From contig CAMZMU010000111.1 of assembly GCA_947311845.1 (NCBI GenBank), positions 23,349,023-23,413,022 on the forward strand: a stretch of DNA of 64,000 nucleotides, read 5' to 3'. The position numbers were made by a program, and so were the translations under genes. Shown here one piece after another: positions 54,355 through 64,000 of this stretch; within the stretch, counting starts at the first letter, position 1, and the number at the start of each line of letters is the position of its first letter. Source of the stretch: Poa pratensis. Its lineage: Eukaryota; Streptophyta; Magnoliopsida; Poales; Poaceae. A model generated the notes under the pieces. It ran no database searches and was not told the origin of the DNA. It saw only the letters and a program-made list of their open reading frames with translations.

Positions 54355-55695
54355 CCCCAGCCAGCATCTCTCGCTCGTCGAACGCCAGCATCCGGAACGA
54401 CTTGACGTTCCAAGAACCTTTCTTCGCGAACAGCTTGCCGCCGGCCATGGCCTCCGCCTCTGCTGCCTGCGAGCGCCATGCCGGCGAGGAGACAGGTGAC
54501 GAGTGTGTGCGCGGTGCTCGCCGAGCGACCGCCTCTAGAAGAGCAGGGGCGGAGGAAGCCGGCGCCGTTGGGGGCGCCCAGACCGGGGTTCCCTTGGAAG
54601 CTCTCGCCGAAGGCTGAGATGGCGAGCGCCACGGGCAGGGGCCCGTCCAGCCGGTTGTCCGACAGGTTCAGGTGAGCTCGTTCTTGCTGACCCGGAACCT
54701 CAGCAGCTACGTGCAGCTCGCGTAGCTCGCCGGGATCGCGCCGGAGAATTTATTCTCCAGCATGAGAAGCTTCTGCATGGTGCCGCGCTTGCACATGTCC
54801 GGCGGGATGGCGCCCGTGAGCGCGTTGGTCGACACGTCGATGAAGTTGAAGTCTGACCAGCTGCCCAGGTTCTTTGGCAGCTCGCCGGTGAGGTTGTTGA
54901 CTTGTTGGTGTAGAGCGACATGTTCACGAGCTCTTTGAAGTCGCAGCGAGACGAGTCGCGTGAGGGTACGGAGCTCCGAGTGTAGGAATTAACCTGGTTG
55001 ACCACAAAGAGAGTCGCCGGAAAGAATCAAAGTTCCGATCGTTCCGATCGATCAAGAGCTAGCTAGCTCACGTCTGGGAAACGATCAAGGCATCACGTCC
55101 CGGCTAGCTGCTCACGTACGGGAGTACTAGCAAATCGATCAAAGAAGCTAGCTTTGCACTGCAAGTTTCATACGTGCTTGAGTTTTGCTTTGCAAGCGGC
55201 AACGATCTGAAGGCTAGAAAACCAACACCGAGAGGTTGCCGGTGAGCGCGTTCATGGACGCGTCGAACAACTGGAGGTTCGTGAGCTTGCCGAACCCCGG
55301 CGGGAACGCGCCGGTGAGCGAGTTGTTGTAGAGCTCGAGAGACTGTAGGTTGACGAGCTGGGAGATCGTCTGAGGGATCTCGCCCATGAGGTTGTTGTCG
55401 GAGAGCTCGAGGTCAACGAGCCTGGTGAGCTGCCCGATGTCCACCGGGATGACGCCGCCGATGATGGCGGCTGAGAGGTATAGAGTGGTGAGGTTGACGA
55501 GCTCCGTGATCTCGGCTGGGAAGGTGTCCGTCGGGGCGAGGTAAGGGTTGTCGCCCGCGGCGAGCACGGTGAGGCCCGGCATGGCGCGCAGCGCGGTCCA
55601 CGGGAAGGGTCCCGAGAAGGCGTTCTGGGAGAGGTTGAGGACGCGGAGGCCGGAGAGCGGAGAGAGGTCCGGGATGGCGCCGGAGAAGGCGTTCT
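54355..55695 (-). pseudogene. HAIKU2-like LRR receptor kinase fragments captured in a foldback element
   Basis: Read on the minus strand, three blocks appear in gene order. Block 1 (55695-55214): LRRs such as NAFSGAIPDLSPLSGLRVLN, TFPAEITELVNLTTLYLSAA, LVDLELSDNNLMGEIP and LQLFDASMNALTGNLS. Block 2 (about 54985-54700): FKELVNMSLYTN, then in shifted frame FNFIDVSTNALTGAIPPD, LLMLENKFSGAIPASYA and a stop. Block 3 (about 54680-54355): NRLDGPLPVALAISAFGESF, a CAPNG-like cap region, a membrane segment and AGGKLFAKKGSWNVKSFRML followed by AFDEREM. This is the ectodomain, transmembrane and juxtamembrane of the LRR XI class that includes HAIKU2; the kinase domain is absent. Frameshifts and stops separate the blocks, so no receptor is made. 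Confidence 0.88.
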
Positions 55696-55719
55696 AGTGA
55701 TCAGCAGGTTGAAAATTAT

Positions 55720-56053
55720 TTTTTCACAAGGCAGGTGTGGCGCCCCAGCCGCCGGCGCCACACATGGAGGTGTGGCGCCCCCGTGGCCGGCGCTACTTAA
55801 CCCTGCTGGGGCCCGCTTTGCCACGCTGGCAGATGTGTGGCGCCCCAGCCGGGGGAGTGGTGCATACATGTGTGGCGCCCCCGCCGGGGGAGTGGTGCAT
55901 ACATGTGTGGCGCCCCCGCCGGGGGAGTGGAGCGTACATGTGTGGCGCCCCCGGTACGGGAGCCACACAAAAGGGTTAGATTTAGAATTTTTTTGAAAAA
56001 AAGGTTATTTTTGGCTGAAGTTTCGGCAAAGGGTTAATTTTGTCAAATTTCAC
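55720..56053 (-). repeat. right inverted repeat with 35-bp tandem units
   Basis: The mirror copy of the left arm, including the three tandem units, from the CACAAGGCAGGTGTGGCGCC end to TGTCAAATTTCAC. Confidence 0.9.
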
Positions 56054-57640
56054 CACAGGAGATAGCTAAGCTAGCGCAATTGAATTCCCCAGCACCGAGG
56101 CGGGGGCTGGGGTGCCAGGCAGGCTGCACGTACTGCATGCCGATCTGCCGCGTGCCATTGCTGCAAGTCCGTGCTGCCCTGCTGGGGCAATGGCGAGTCG
56201 CCGAGCAACTCGTAGAGTCAAAAGGCACGGTTGATTCTATGGTGGATTTGCGGCGAGGGCAAAAGTAGAGAGTGTGCAGAAACTACAGTTAGATCAGCTT
56301 CCTGCGGTATCCCTGGTCCTTTGTGTGGTGCGATTCTACCTCTAAGTAAAACATCATACATACGATACAAGTGAGGCATTCTGGCTCCCCAATTACATGC
56401 AGCTCCTTTAAAAAAAGAATGAAATTTACATTTTTTAAGTTTCCAAAAAATCTGGAAAAAAATGTCAGATATAATAGTGATATGATCTACAATTTTGCAA
56501 AATTTCAACTCGAAATTCGTTGCATTGTGGGTTGGACAAAAATGACAAATAGGTTTTACAAACTTAAAATTTTGCCCGATTTGTCTTTTTGTGTAGCACA
56601 AAATACTACGCATTTTGAGTTAAAACTTTACACGCTTGTAGATCTCGACACTATCTAAATCTAGGATTTTCTCACAATTTTATGAAACTAAAAAGGATAC
56701 ATTTCAATTTTTTTTTTTAAAACGAGCTACCTGTAGCTCGAGGTTCATTTGAACTTTCCGATCATATACGTATTATTTTAGGCTAATGCCAGTGCATAGT
56801 ATTTTATACGTTACGGGATTAATAAAAAATTAAGATAAATAGTACTTGGTGATTCAACGGCGGATATATGAGTTGGCGGATATATGAGTTAGCGACAGCT
56901 GTGATACGGTGATTAGTGAGCTGTGTTTCTCTAGGATTCCCAGATGCGACGATACATCAATTTTCAAAAATACAGATACAGGATATGTTTGAGAAAATAT
57001 GGTTAAAACTCATGCAGGGGGCCACTGCCCCCCCCCCTCCCCCTCAGCCCCAACTTTGGACTCAGTTATTTTTCTTAAAGCATTTCCATCGGCAATCTCA
57101 AATTATGTCCGACACGCTCCAAAATGTGTCTGTTTGAGGCAGGGGGTGACAGACACATGTCCCTGCCAATGGTAGCCGATCCCCACAATTGCGGCACCAC
57201 CTGTCCGAGGGCATGTCCTGGCGATGTCCGGCGTCCCCGAGCAGGCCGCCAAGTTTGTAGGTGGGTCAGGGGTGCCGGATAAAAAATTGGCTCGACCGGA
57301 CAGTTTTTTTTTCGAGGGAGGCGGGCTTTTTTGCGTCCTAACCCCCATTGGGTTATGGCCTCGCTTTGTCAATCATTTTCTATTCCGATATTTAAAACAC
57401 GATTATTTTCCTTTTTACTCCTTATATTAGGGTTTCTCTAAAGTCAACATTTTTAATGTTTGCCCAAGTTTATAGTAAAAAATATCAGAATTCGCAATAC
57501 CAGATCAATATCATTCGATCCATCATAAAATATACTTTCATATTGTGTATTATTATAATTATTGATGTTCTTCTATAAACTTGGCTAAATTAGTAGAAAG
57601 GACCAGAGGAACCATTACTTGCAAAAATAGGAAATAAACA
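56054..57640. other. right part of duplicated copy A and spacer
   Basis: 56054-56345 matches the second copy (57800-57990 and 58868-58945). The rest is AT-rich, with a C/T-rich tract (CCCCCCCCTCCCCCT near 57030). 57060-57300 resembles a short GC-rich non-autonomous DNA element starting GCATTTCCATCGGCAATCTC, but no paired end was found. No gene. Confidence 0.4.
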
Positions 57641-57649
57641 AAAGAAACA

Positions 57650-58018
57650 AGGAAGATTTTGAAATGCGGAAACTGCTTGCCGGCTTGTGACACGACGGCC
57701 GTGCTGGATGGTGATGGGTTGGGGTTTGACTTTGGCAGGTTCCAGAAGAAGGGAAGGCTTTGTTATGGTGCGACATGCAGTAGGGTCCCTAGCTAGTGCC
57801 ATATTGATTTCCCCTGCAGCGAGGAGGGGGCACGTACTGCATGCCGATCTGCCGCGTGCCATTGTCGCAACTCCGTGCTGCCCTGTCTCGCGTGATACCC
57901 TGCTGGCTGCTGGGCACCGGCGAGTCGCCGAGCATCTCGCAGAGTCAATGGCACGGTCAATTTTACATGGTTGAGCTGTGGCGAGTCAGACCAGACGTAG
58001 ATAGTATTAAGTTAGAAA
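57650..58018 (+). repeat. second duplicated segment, copy B (left)
   Basis: The paralogue of 53862-54016 plus 56054-56300 without the Pack-MULE: GGTTCCAGAAGAAGGGAAGG, then GTACTGCATGCCGATCTGCC. A retroposon splits it at about 58019. Confidence 0.75.
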
Positions 58019-58867
58019 TTACCACGAAAATCAGAAACATCAGACCGTTTATTCTCTTAACTGAAAATTTATAACCATTAGATTAGGCTAAGTGGAAAAT
58101 TACCCACAATTGTCATTACATAGTAATAACACATATGCCTTCTTCTCCCCAACCTGGGCGCCGCATCTAGCTAGGTGTCCTTGACAACTGTAAATAAAAG
58201 TGGATTTTGTTAATAGTGTCACGAAACGGTACGTGAGGCAGGTAGGAGAGAGAGGCGACCGTGCGATCGTAAAAATCCATGTAGGGTTCCGTCCCTCTCG
58301 CCAGTAACGTCGACGGTCCGCTCCGCCTCCGGTGGCATTAGGTCTTTTGAGGCGTGGCAGATCACGGCTTCTTGCCGGCGGGAAGATTTCTCGTTCTTTA
58401 TTTAGTTTTTTCAGTGTCTTATTGGAGATGGTGACATGACGGCTACATCCTAAAGTCAGAATAAGGTACTTCTCGCCCTATCCTACGCTCTGGTGGTGCG
58501 TCTAACGCCAGCAGAGAGCGCGTGGAGGTTTGTGACCGTCGGATCTCCTAGGATCCACTCCGTTTCACGTTCGTCCATGTGGTTGCAGGTCTGGCTTTTC
58601 CGATCTACAGTTGTCATCATTGGCGATGGTTACTGCTCTGGTGCGCTGGTCCCTCGGGATTTTAGCACGACGACTTCCGGTCTATATAGTACAACAAGCT
58701 CTAATACGACAAGCTTTACCCGACTCCGGTGAGGGAGGGGTGAGAACGGCGGCGCGCCTTCGGCTCGCTTTAGTGTTTGTAATCGTCGCTAGGTGGTCTC
58801 AAGACCTATTTACAAGTTTTATTACTTTTGGTATTCTTTGTACCGACGTTGATGCCTTTTTAAAAAA
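58019..58867 (+). mobile_element. retroposon insertion in copy B
   Basis: Absent from copy A, so an insertion. It ends with CTAGGTGGTCTCAAGACC and TTGGTATTCTTTGTACCGAC, then a short poly(A) at 58860-58866, the tail style of a Triticeae LINE-type element. TTAGAAATT and AAGAAACT at the two ends may be a decayed target duplication. No reverse transcriptase is encoded. Confidence 0.55.
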
Positions 58868-59623
58868 GAAACTAGAGTGAGATCGATCGGCTTCCTGCGT
58901 TCTCCTTGGTCCCTTGTACTGTGTGGTGGTGCGATTCTACCACGGTATTGAGTGGGCGCACATCCTAGAACTAGTAGTACATGGCAAAACGGGCTGTCAT
59001 GGAGGCACAGCGTCGCCATCGATCGATGGATCGCGAAATGCGAGCGCCCACGTACGCTTTCCACTTCGAATTGAACTCCGGCCGGCTAATAAAGAACAAT
59101 CAGGTGAGCTTCTCCACGCACCGACGCACGCACGGATTTACGGAAGGTTTGACATCCAAGAACCGAGGCGATCGATCAGCCATGTCCCATCCCATGGCCG
59201 CGCCGTCCTCGTGGGGTCTCGGGAAACGGGAACCGTGTTCCGCGACGTCGGTCAACGTTAATTGTTGTTTTGTTTGCTGTTGTGGTGCCCGATGGAGGGG
59301 TTTTTGCTTACGTTTGTGGGCACGAGAAGGGTTTAATGCTCTCGGGATTCTCCACTTCTCGGTTCGAGGCATCGAAGATGTGAGATACTCCCTCTCCGCT
59401 CAGGGCGCTATACGAAAACAAAACCGGATAGCTGGGCAAAATTTCTTCCGATGTTTCAGTTCGGTTTCATGCGCCACGAAAAATGCACTTGGACGGGCCT
59501 ACCTGGTCACTCTGGACCTTTTTATTCTTTCCCCGTTCTTGCAAAAGATTTCACTCAAGTTTGCGTGTCCCTGCGAAATTTATATACAACGAAGCAAAAG
59601 TTTATCTACTGATGTACTCCCTC
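58868..59623. other. copy B end and spacer, no gene
   Basis: 58868-58945 matches copy A (TGCGATTCTACC). The rest has no recognised coding region; frames at 58914 and 58981 overlap in two registers and carry no family motif. Confidence 0.4.
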
Positions 59624-59673
59624 CGTTCCAATTTAATTGACTTGTCATGCACCACATTTGAAACGGATGGAGT
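59624..59673. mobile_element. very short Stowaway MITE
   Basis: 50 bp between TA dinucleotides: CTCCCTCCGTTCCAATTTAA at the left and AAACGGATGGAGT at the right. It shares its left half with the element at 1447-1569 and looks like an internally deleted form. Confidence 0.65.
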
Positions 59674-60109
59674 ACATGCATATGCTACCATTAGCGTTGG
59701 GAGGACAAACCTGAAGCGTCGACACTCAGGGGGTACAATTCTAAACAACCAAAAGGGTGGTTATAGTGGCAGTGGAGCCCCTCTGATTAGTGGCTGGCCC
59801 TCAGCTAACTAACGCGTGTTTTAATAATTGACCTGAATCCTAGTTGCAAATCTTGTTGTGCTCTGCACCGCACAGGGACAGGGGCCTAGTGCTTCGCTAC
59901 CACTGCTTGCTCCTTGTCATAGGAACAGTTCCAGGGAGTTGCAGCCACGGCATGCCAGTCCAAGGGAACAGTATAAGCGGGATCATCATTCCCTGACAGC
60001 GTTTAGTGTTTGCAAAGAGAAGGGACAAGCGGAGTTGTTAACGAGGACTGTGCTTGACTGGCTGGTGGTAATGGCAATTTTGCCGGAGAAGGGCCAGCAA
60101 CGGGCTTAT

Positions 60110-60987
60110 CAGGGCCGGGCCAAGGGGTGTGCGGAGTGTGCCGATGGCACAGGGCCCCATTTTCTGGGGGGCCCAGATTTCCATGCACACATGCAATATA
60201 TATACCTAAAAAATTATATTTGCGTCGGCCAAGATTTCATCCGTCGACCTCATGAAAACATACAGCTGGAGCAAGCCATCACACCAAGCGACTAGTTGTT
60301 ATACGTTGGTAGCCATCTCTTTTAAATATGGTAGCTCCTCCAAATTGATCACTAGCATGCATCCTTAGATTTGTCAGACCGAGCGAATAATTGTTCTACG
60401 TTACTAGGTGTACGTTTTAAATCCAGTATACTCCCTCCGTTTCACAATATAAGATGTTTTAGACTTTTTCACATTCATATTTATCTAGACACGTTTTATT
60501 GTATATGCCCACTCATTTTAGTCCGACTATACAATATGTGCAACACCTAAAACATCGTATATTATGGAACGGAGAGAGTAATTACTAGTATACATCTTTA
60601 AATTTGTTTAAAATTAGATACATCTTTGACTTTACTTTATCTTTTATTAACTGTTGAGTGAACGTTTTGAACCACCGGTCCAATGAGCGAACTGCTAAAC
60701 CGAGACACTCGTTGTCTAGCCACCACTCTGATTTTCTAAATTATACGAATTGAGCGACTTAAAACGGGTCCGCCTTCGTCTGTAGCGCCGTGCACGATCA
60801 TCATCTCGCCTCTTCCCTCGTCCCTCGTCCAAGAGCAATAGTTGGACCAAGTAAGTTTCATACTTAATAGGCTTGTAGGAGAGGAACTCCAATGGCTTCT
60901 TGATGTGTATGACTTTCAATTTTTTCCTAGGTTAGGGCCCATTTTAGAATTTGGCACAGGGCCCCAAATTTTGCCGGCCCGGCCCTG
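60110..60987. mobile_element. hAT element, non-autonomous
   Basis: 878 bp. It begins CAGGGCCGGGCCAAGG and ends GCCGGCCCGGCCCTG. The 8-bp target duplication GGGCTTAT lies at 60102-60109 and 60988-60995. Terminal sequences match those of 9961-10735. It contains a nested Stowaway (60431-60579). No transposase. Confidence 0.93.
60431..60579. mobile_element. Stowaway MITE nested in a hAT
   Basis: About 149 bp flanked by TA. The left CTCCCTCCGTTTCACAATAT pairs with the right ATATTATGGAACGGAGAGAG, and the inner arms ATGTTTTAG/CTAAAACAT also pair. Confidence 0.85.
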
Positions 60988-61348
60988 GGGCTTATGCTGC
61001 GGTATATGCGGTGCTGCGGGCCGATTCGGCCCGGCTGCGACTCCTTAGAGCATCTCTAGCATTACCCGCAAAAGGGGCAAACCCGCAAAATAACCGCTGG
61101 ATGCGGATTCGAATCCTTAAAAACGCAAAGAGCAGAACCCTCAAAACTCTCCGACCCGCAAAAGTTTTTGAGGGGCCCCGCGAATCCGCCCCTCGGAACC
61201 GTGAAATCTAGGTTTTCCTCACCGGCCCGCAGACTGATCCGCATCCTCTTCTATCGTTGGCGCGAAGGAAGATTCAGCCCCCGATCCGCCGCCGCCGCCG
61301 CTGCGTCCGCCACCGCTTTCTCTTCCCCCACTCCGGCCATCGTGCGCC

Positions 61349-62505
61349 ATGAGCTCCTCCGACCCGTACCTGGTGACCGTCCCGGTCGGGACGACGCCAT
61401 CGACAGATCCAGCTGGCCGGGCAGAGCTCGGCACCGCCGCCGCCGCCGCTGCTCCTCCATTGGTGCAGACGAAGCGGAGAAGGCTGGGGACCGCAGGCGC
61501 GGCCCAAATCTTACTTGCGGCTACCGGCGCCGCCGCCTCTTACTCCCGCCGCTGCCGCGGGCGCCGCCGCCGCTGCCGCTGCTGCTCCCGCCGCTGCCGG
61601 GGGCGCCGCCGCGGCTCCGAAGAAGAGGACGGCCGTGCGGAAGGTCAGGGGCAGCGCCGCCGCTGCTGCAGACGAACCTACGCCCGCGAATGTCTCCGGG
61701 ACCGAAAGGTATGAACACGACATTGCAATTTGTGAAATTATGCTTGCTAGTGCCGCCTATTTGTGAAATTGTGCTTGCTACTACCGAAATTGTTCTTCCA
61801 AATTGCAGCACGCAAGCTTTCATGGACGCCATTGGGTCGGTTCAGATCAACAACTCTCCGCTCGGCAATTTCGGCTACAACGAGGCCGACGGTGGCGTCG
61901 ATGGTGGTGCGGGCAAAGAAGACAACGAGGTCGAGGAGGTGGAGGGGACAACACTTTCCCAGAGAGGTACGAATTACACCGTTTTGGAGAACCAAACATT
62001 GGTATATGTAACCATTGTAGGAGCGCATTGCAAGAGAGAGGTTCATGGACATGCCCGCATCCAAGAAGAAGCCATTTGTCCTTGATCATTGTTGGAAAAT
62101 TCTCCAACATAGCGAGAAATGGAAGTTGAGGGACCAAGAGCCAAAAAAAAAGGGGAAATACGTGTTGAGGATGACTCCGATGATGATCAAGGTGGGAGGA
62201 ACAAGAACAAGCCCGAAGGCAACAAGAAAGCCAAGGAGAGAGTGGCAAAGCAACTTGAGGCAACAAGCTTGAGAGAGAAGCTCGATGAAATAGTGAAATC
62301 TAATGAGACCATGGTGGCCAAGACATTGGAGGCAAAGCACCAATTGGCCGAGAGGAAAGCTCAAGAGAAGAAAGAAAAGTGGGAGGTGCTTCGTGAAGAA
62401 GGGAAGCGGAAGATCGAGATTGAGGCCAAAAGAGCCTCGGCGGAGGAGAACAAGTCCGTGGCCAAGCTCTTGGCCGAAGAGAACAAGATAATGATGATGA
62501 ACTGA
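61349..62505 (+). pseudogene. NAM-associated-domain protein (Harbinger ORF1 type)
   Basis: The start at 61349 reads MSSSDPYLVTVPVGTTPSTD and VQTKRRRLG, then in shifted frame alanine-rich PKKRTAVRKVRGSAAA. After intron-like or lost sequence, TQAFMDAIGSVQINNSPLGN leads to an acidic stretch, and then, again shifted, FVLDHCWKILQHSEKWKLRD, DDSDDDQGGRNKNKPEGNKK and a long coiled coil (SLREKLDEIVKSNETMVAKT) ending IMMMN at 62505. These are hallmarks of the plant proteins annotated NAM-associated C-terminal/glutathione-S-transferase-T3-like, which accompany Harbinger transposases. The central Myb/SANT-like DNA-binding part (Trp-rich, about 80 residues) is largely missing between 62010 and 62060. Confidence 0.7.
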
Positions 62506-62834
62506 AGTGACATGGACGAAGTCACCTTGGAGTGGCATGACATCGCAAGGAAGGAGATATTGCATCGAAGGAAACAAGCGATGCTAAAAGCTAGCGGTGG
62601 TGGAGGTGATGGTGGAGGTGCCGGTGGTGGTGGAGGTGCTACCACGGTGTAGGGCCTTTCGATGATGCCCATTGTGTTTTGGAAGCAATTTTTTGGTCAC
62701 ATGGATGAAAAACTAGTTAATTGCCGTCTTTAGATTCAAGAAACTACTTTAATTTGCTATATTAATGTCGAATTTGTAAGCAATTTGACATTTTATGATA
62801 TTCTGCCTATCTTGCTGTTTTGCATATGCAGTTT

Positions 62835-62940
62835 CAGAACGCCGCGCGGCGGAGCAGAACCCGCAAAGTAGAACCGCAAAACAGATTATTCTGTTTTGCG
62901 GTTCTGCTTTGCGGGTTCTGCTCCGCCGCGCGGCGTTCTG
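62835..62940. repeat. 106-bp near-perfect hairpin
   Basis: Two 50-nt arms (62835-62884, starting CAGAACGCCGCGCGGCGGAG, and 62891-62940) with a single mismatch and a 6-nt loop ATTATT. It lies about 75 bp inside the right end of the Harbinger element. Transcription through it would give a nearly perfect double-stranded RNA. Confidence 0.95.
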
Positions 62941-63020
62941 AGCAAAAAACCGCGAGTTCCGCGAACTGCAAAACTGTTTTGCGGGTTGGCCTTTTGCGGG
63001 TACTGCTAGAGATGCTCTTA

Positions 63021-63587
63021 TACTGTTAATCTGTACGTGACCAGCACGTTTTCAGCGAACTTATACCAGATCGGAGGGAGTATTAGAGCTATGTTTTGTT
63101 TAATTATAATTGCTTATGTGCCATTATAGCTTTGTGTACAACTAAACTTGTTGTTTACTTCATATTTTACTTGAATAGGGTGCATGATCTAATGGAATAG
63201 TTTTTTTTAATTTATCTAATGGAATAGTTGAGTGGGTTCATAATCTAATGCCTATACAATTTTTTTTGCCCTTTTTCAGGAAGTTGGGGGTATAACAGTG
63301 GAGTGAGTTGATCCAGGGTGATCTGACCATCTTAAGAAATGTTTTGCAAAGCTATGAGAGTTTTATGAATTTGAATAAACCTGTTAACACTCGAGACTGT
63401 TGGTTTGAAGTCCCAACTCAATTCCAAATTTCAAGGTTGCAAGTCCAAAATACTATTTCCCATCTCAAAACTTACATGAGAAACAAAAGTAATAATATAT
63501 ATTACAAGAAAACTTGGTGTTTATCAAGTTTTAGGTTCATAATAATATTACAGATTACAGCATGGGCACAAAAATATCAAAACCCCG
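63021..63587. other. probable 3' flank of the partial gene, no gene seen
   Basis: AT-rich DNA. A lone Stowaway-like end (ATCGGAGGGAGTA) lies at 63070-63082. The part next to 63588 may be the 3' UTR of the minus-strand gene. Confidence 0.4.
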
Positions 63588-64000
63588 TTACTCTCTGCTG
63601 GTTGTACTGTAAGCGTCGTCTGCGGAGCCAGTGTCCATGCCATTCAAGCCAAGCTCCTCATTCTGCTCCCAACTCCTCTCATAGTCCTCATCTGCCATTC
63701 AGCACGTCAGAATTGCAGTTAGTTATGGGACATTCTTTTCCAACTACTGGTACAGAACTACAGGCGCTACTCAGTAATTTATGCACATTCTTTTCCAACT
63801 ATTGATACAGAACTACAGGTGCATGCATCATGACGAAATATCTTAGGCCCTTAGATTTGAAATACAAATGTAGGAATGTCCCTGTCGTTGGTTTAAAAGA
63901 TGCATAATTCTGTGTATAATGCATTGATTAGGCTAACTTACTGAGTAGCTGGCTGTCATCTTCTATCAGATCCGTGGCTGGAGCGACAAACGAAGCCGCT
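63588..64000 (-). CDS. 3' end of an unknown minus-strand gene (partial)
   Basis: Two exons on the minus strand. The upstream one (63942-64000, running off the window) reads AASFVAPATDLIEDDSQLL and ends with donor CTCA|GTAAGTT. The intron is 63692-63941, and the acceptor GGCAG|ATGAG begins the last exon (63588-63691), reading EDYERSWEQNEELGLNGMDT and GSADDAYSTTSRE followed by TAA. The frame is kept across the junction, giving NEDY at the splice. The tail is acidic and serine-rich. I do not recognise the protein; the sequence to the right would show the rest. Confidence 0.6.

Larger units (their letters stand above)
54017..56053. mobile_element. Pack-MULE-like foldback carrying LRR kinase pieces
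   Basis: 2,037 bp with about 335-bp inverted repeats that start GTGAAATTTGACAAAATTAA. The direct repeat CACAG flanks both ends (54012-54016 and 56054-56058); a standard MULE leaves 9 bp, so the superfamily is not proven. The subterminal layout (a GCCAGCGTGGC block, then CGCC-rich near-palindromes) is shared with the MULE at 38757, supporting a Mutator relative. No transposase. The interior (54353-55695) is host gene sequence, minus orientation. Confidence 0.85.
59858..61047 (+). pseudogene. unknown gene fragment split by a hAT element
   Basis: The plus frame of 59858-60109 contains VCKEKGQAELLTRTVLDW and AILPEKGQQRAY. Excising the hAT and one target copy joins it in frame at 60996 to AAVYAVLRADSARLRLL, which runs to the Harbinger insertion site at 61047; beyond that (from 63018) a stop comes within eight codons. 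This looks like part of a helical-repeat or enzyme exon of a real gene, but I do not recognise it. There is no clear start or splice boundary. Confidence 0.45.
61048..63017 (+). mobile_element. PIF/Harbinger-type element with NAM-like ORF
   Basis: 1,970 bp. Left end GAGCATCTCTAGCATTACCC; right end the complement of GAGCATCTCTAGCAGTACCC, so 25 of the first 26 bases pair. The target duplication is TTA at 61045-61047 and 63018-63020, as expected for PIF/Harbinger. It carries an ORF with a NAM-associated C-terminal domain but no DDE transposase, and a 106-bp hairpin near its right end. Confidence 0.9.

Overview
This window looks like plant nuclear DNA from a wheat/barley-group grass (Triticeae). 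The evidence is the repeat content: TA-flanked Stowaway MITEs with CTCCCTCCGT ends, a tRNA-derived Au-like SINE, CACTA elements with subterminal repeats, grass-type LINEs, hAT, PIF/Harbinger and Mutator elements, a Helitron, and GC-rich grass coding sequence with spliceable introns. Nothing points to a prokaryotic or organellar origin. All calls were made by reading the sequence; no database search was run.

Layout. 1-9.4 kb: intergenic DNA with several Stowaway MITEs, a SINE nested in one of them, and a complete non-autonomous CACTA (4814-7402) carrying a captured gene fragment. 9.4-17 kb: gene fragments (a pitrilysin/M16 protease 5' end split by a hAT element), a Copia remnant, and an array of about five 334-bp tandem units rich in GGTAAC. 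17-36 kb: a tandem F-box gene cluster. One small unrelated gene (17307-17573) precedes it. F-box copy 1 is cut short and interrupted. F-box copy 2 carries a CACTA, a 5'-truncated LINE and frameshifts, with a Helitron just downstream. F-box copy 3 (34424-36043) is intact with one intron.

36.9-48.2 kb: a direct segmental duplication. Its first copy is split by a 7.49-kb Mutator-like element (38757-46247) with about 755-bp inverted repeats, a 9-bp target duplication and a long, apparently uninterrupted transposase frame; the second copy supplies the unoccupied site. 48.7-50.1 kb: an intact ATL-type RING-H2 ubiquitin ligase gene on the minus strand. 50.8-58.9 kb: retroposons and a second duplicated segment, one copy of which holds a Pack-MULE-like foldback element (54017-56053) carrying pieces of a HAIKU2-like LRR receptor kinase gene. 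59-63 kb: a gene fragment split by a hAT and then a Harbinger element with a NAM-associated-domain ORF and a 50-bp-stem hairpin. 63.6-64 kb: the 3' end of a further minus-strand gene running off the window.

The plausible functional host genes are F-box copy 3, the ATL gene, the small 17.3-kb gene and the partial gene at the right edge. Much of the rest is a record of nested transposition. Many insertions can be delimited to the base because of target duplications or because a paralogous empty site lies in the same window.
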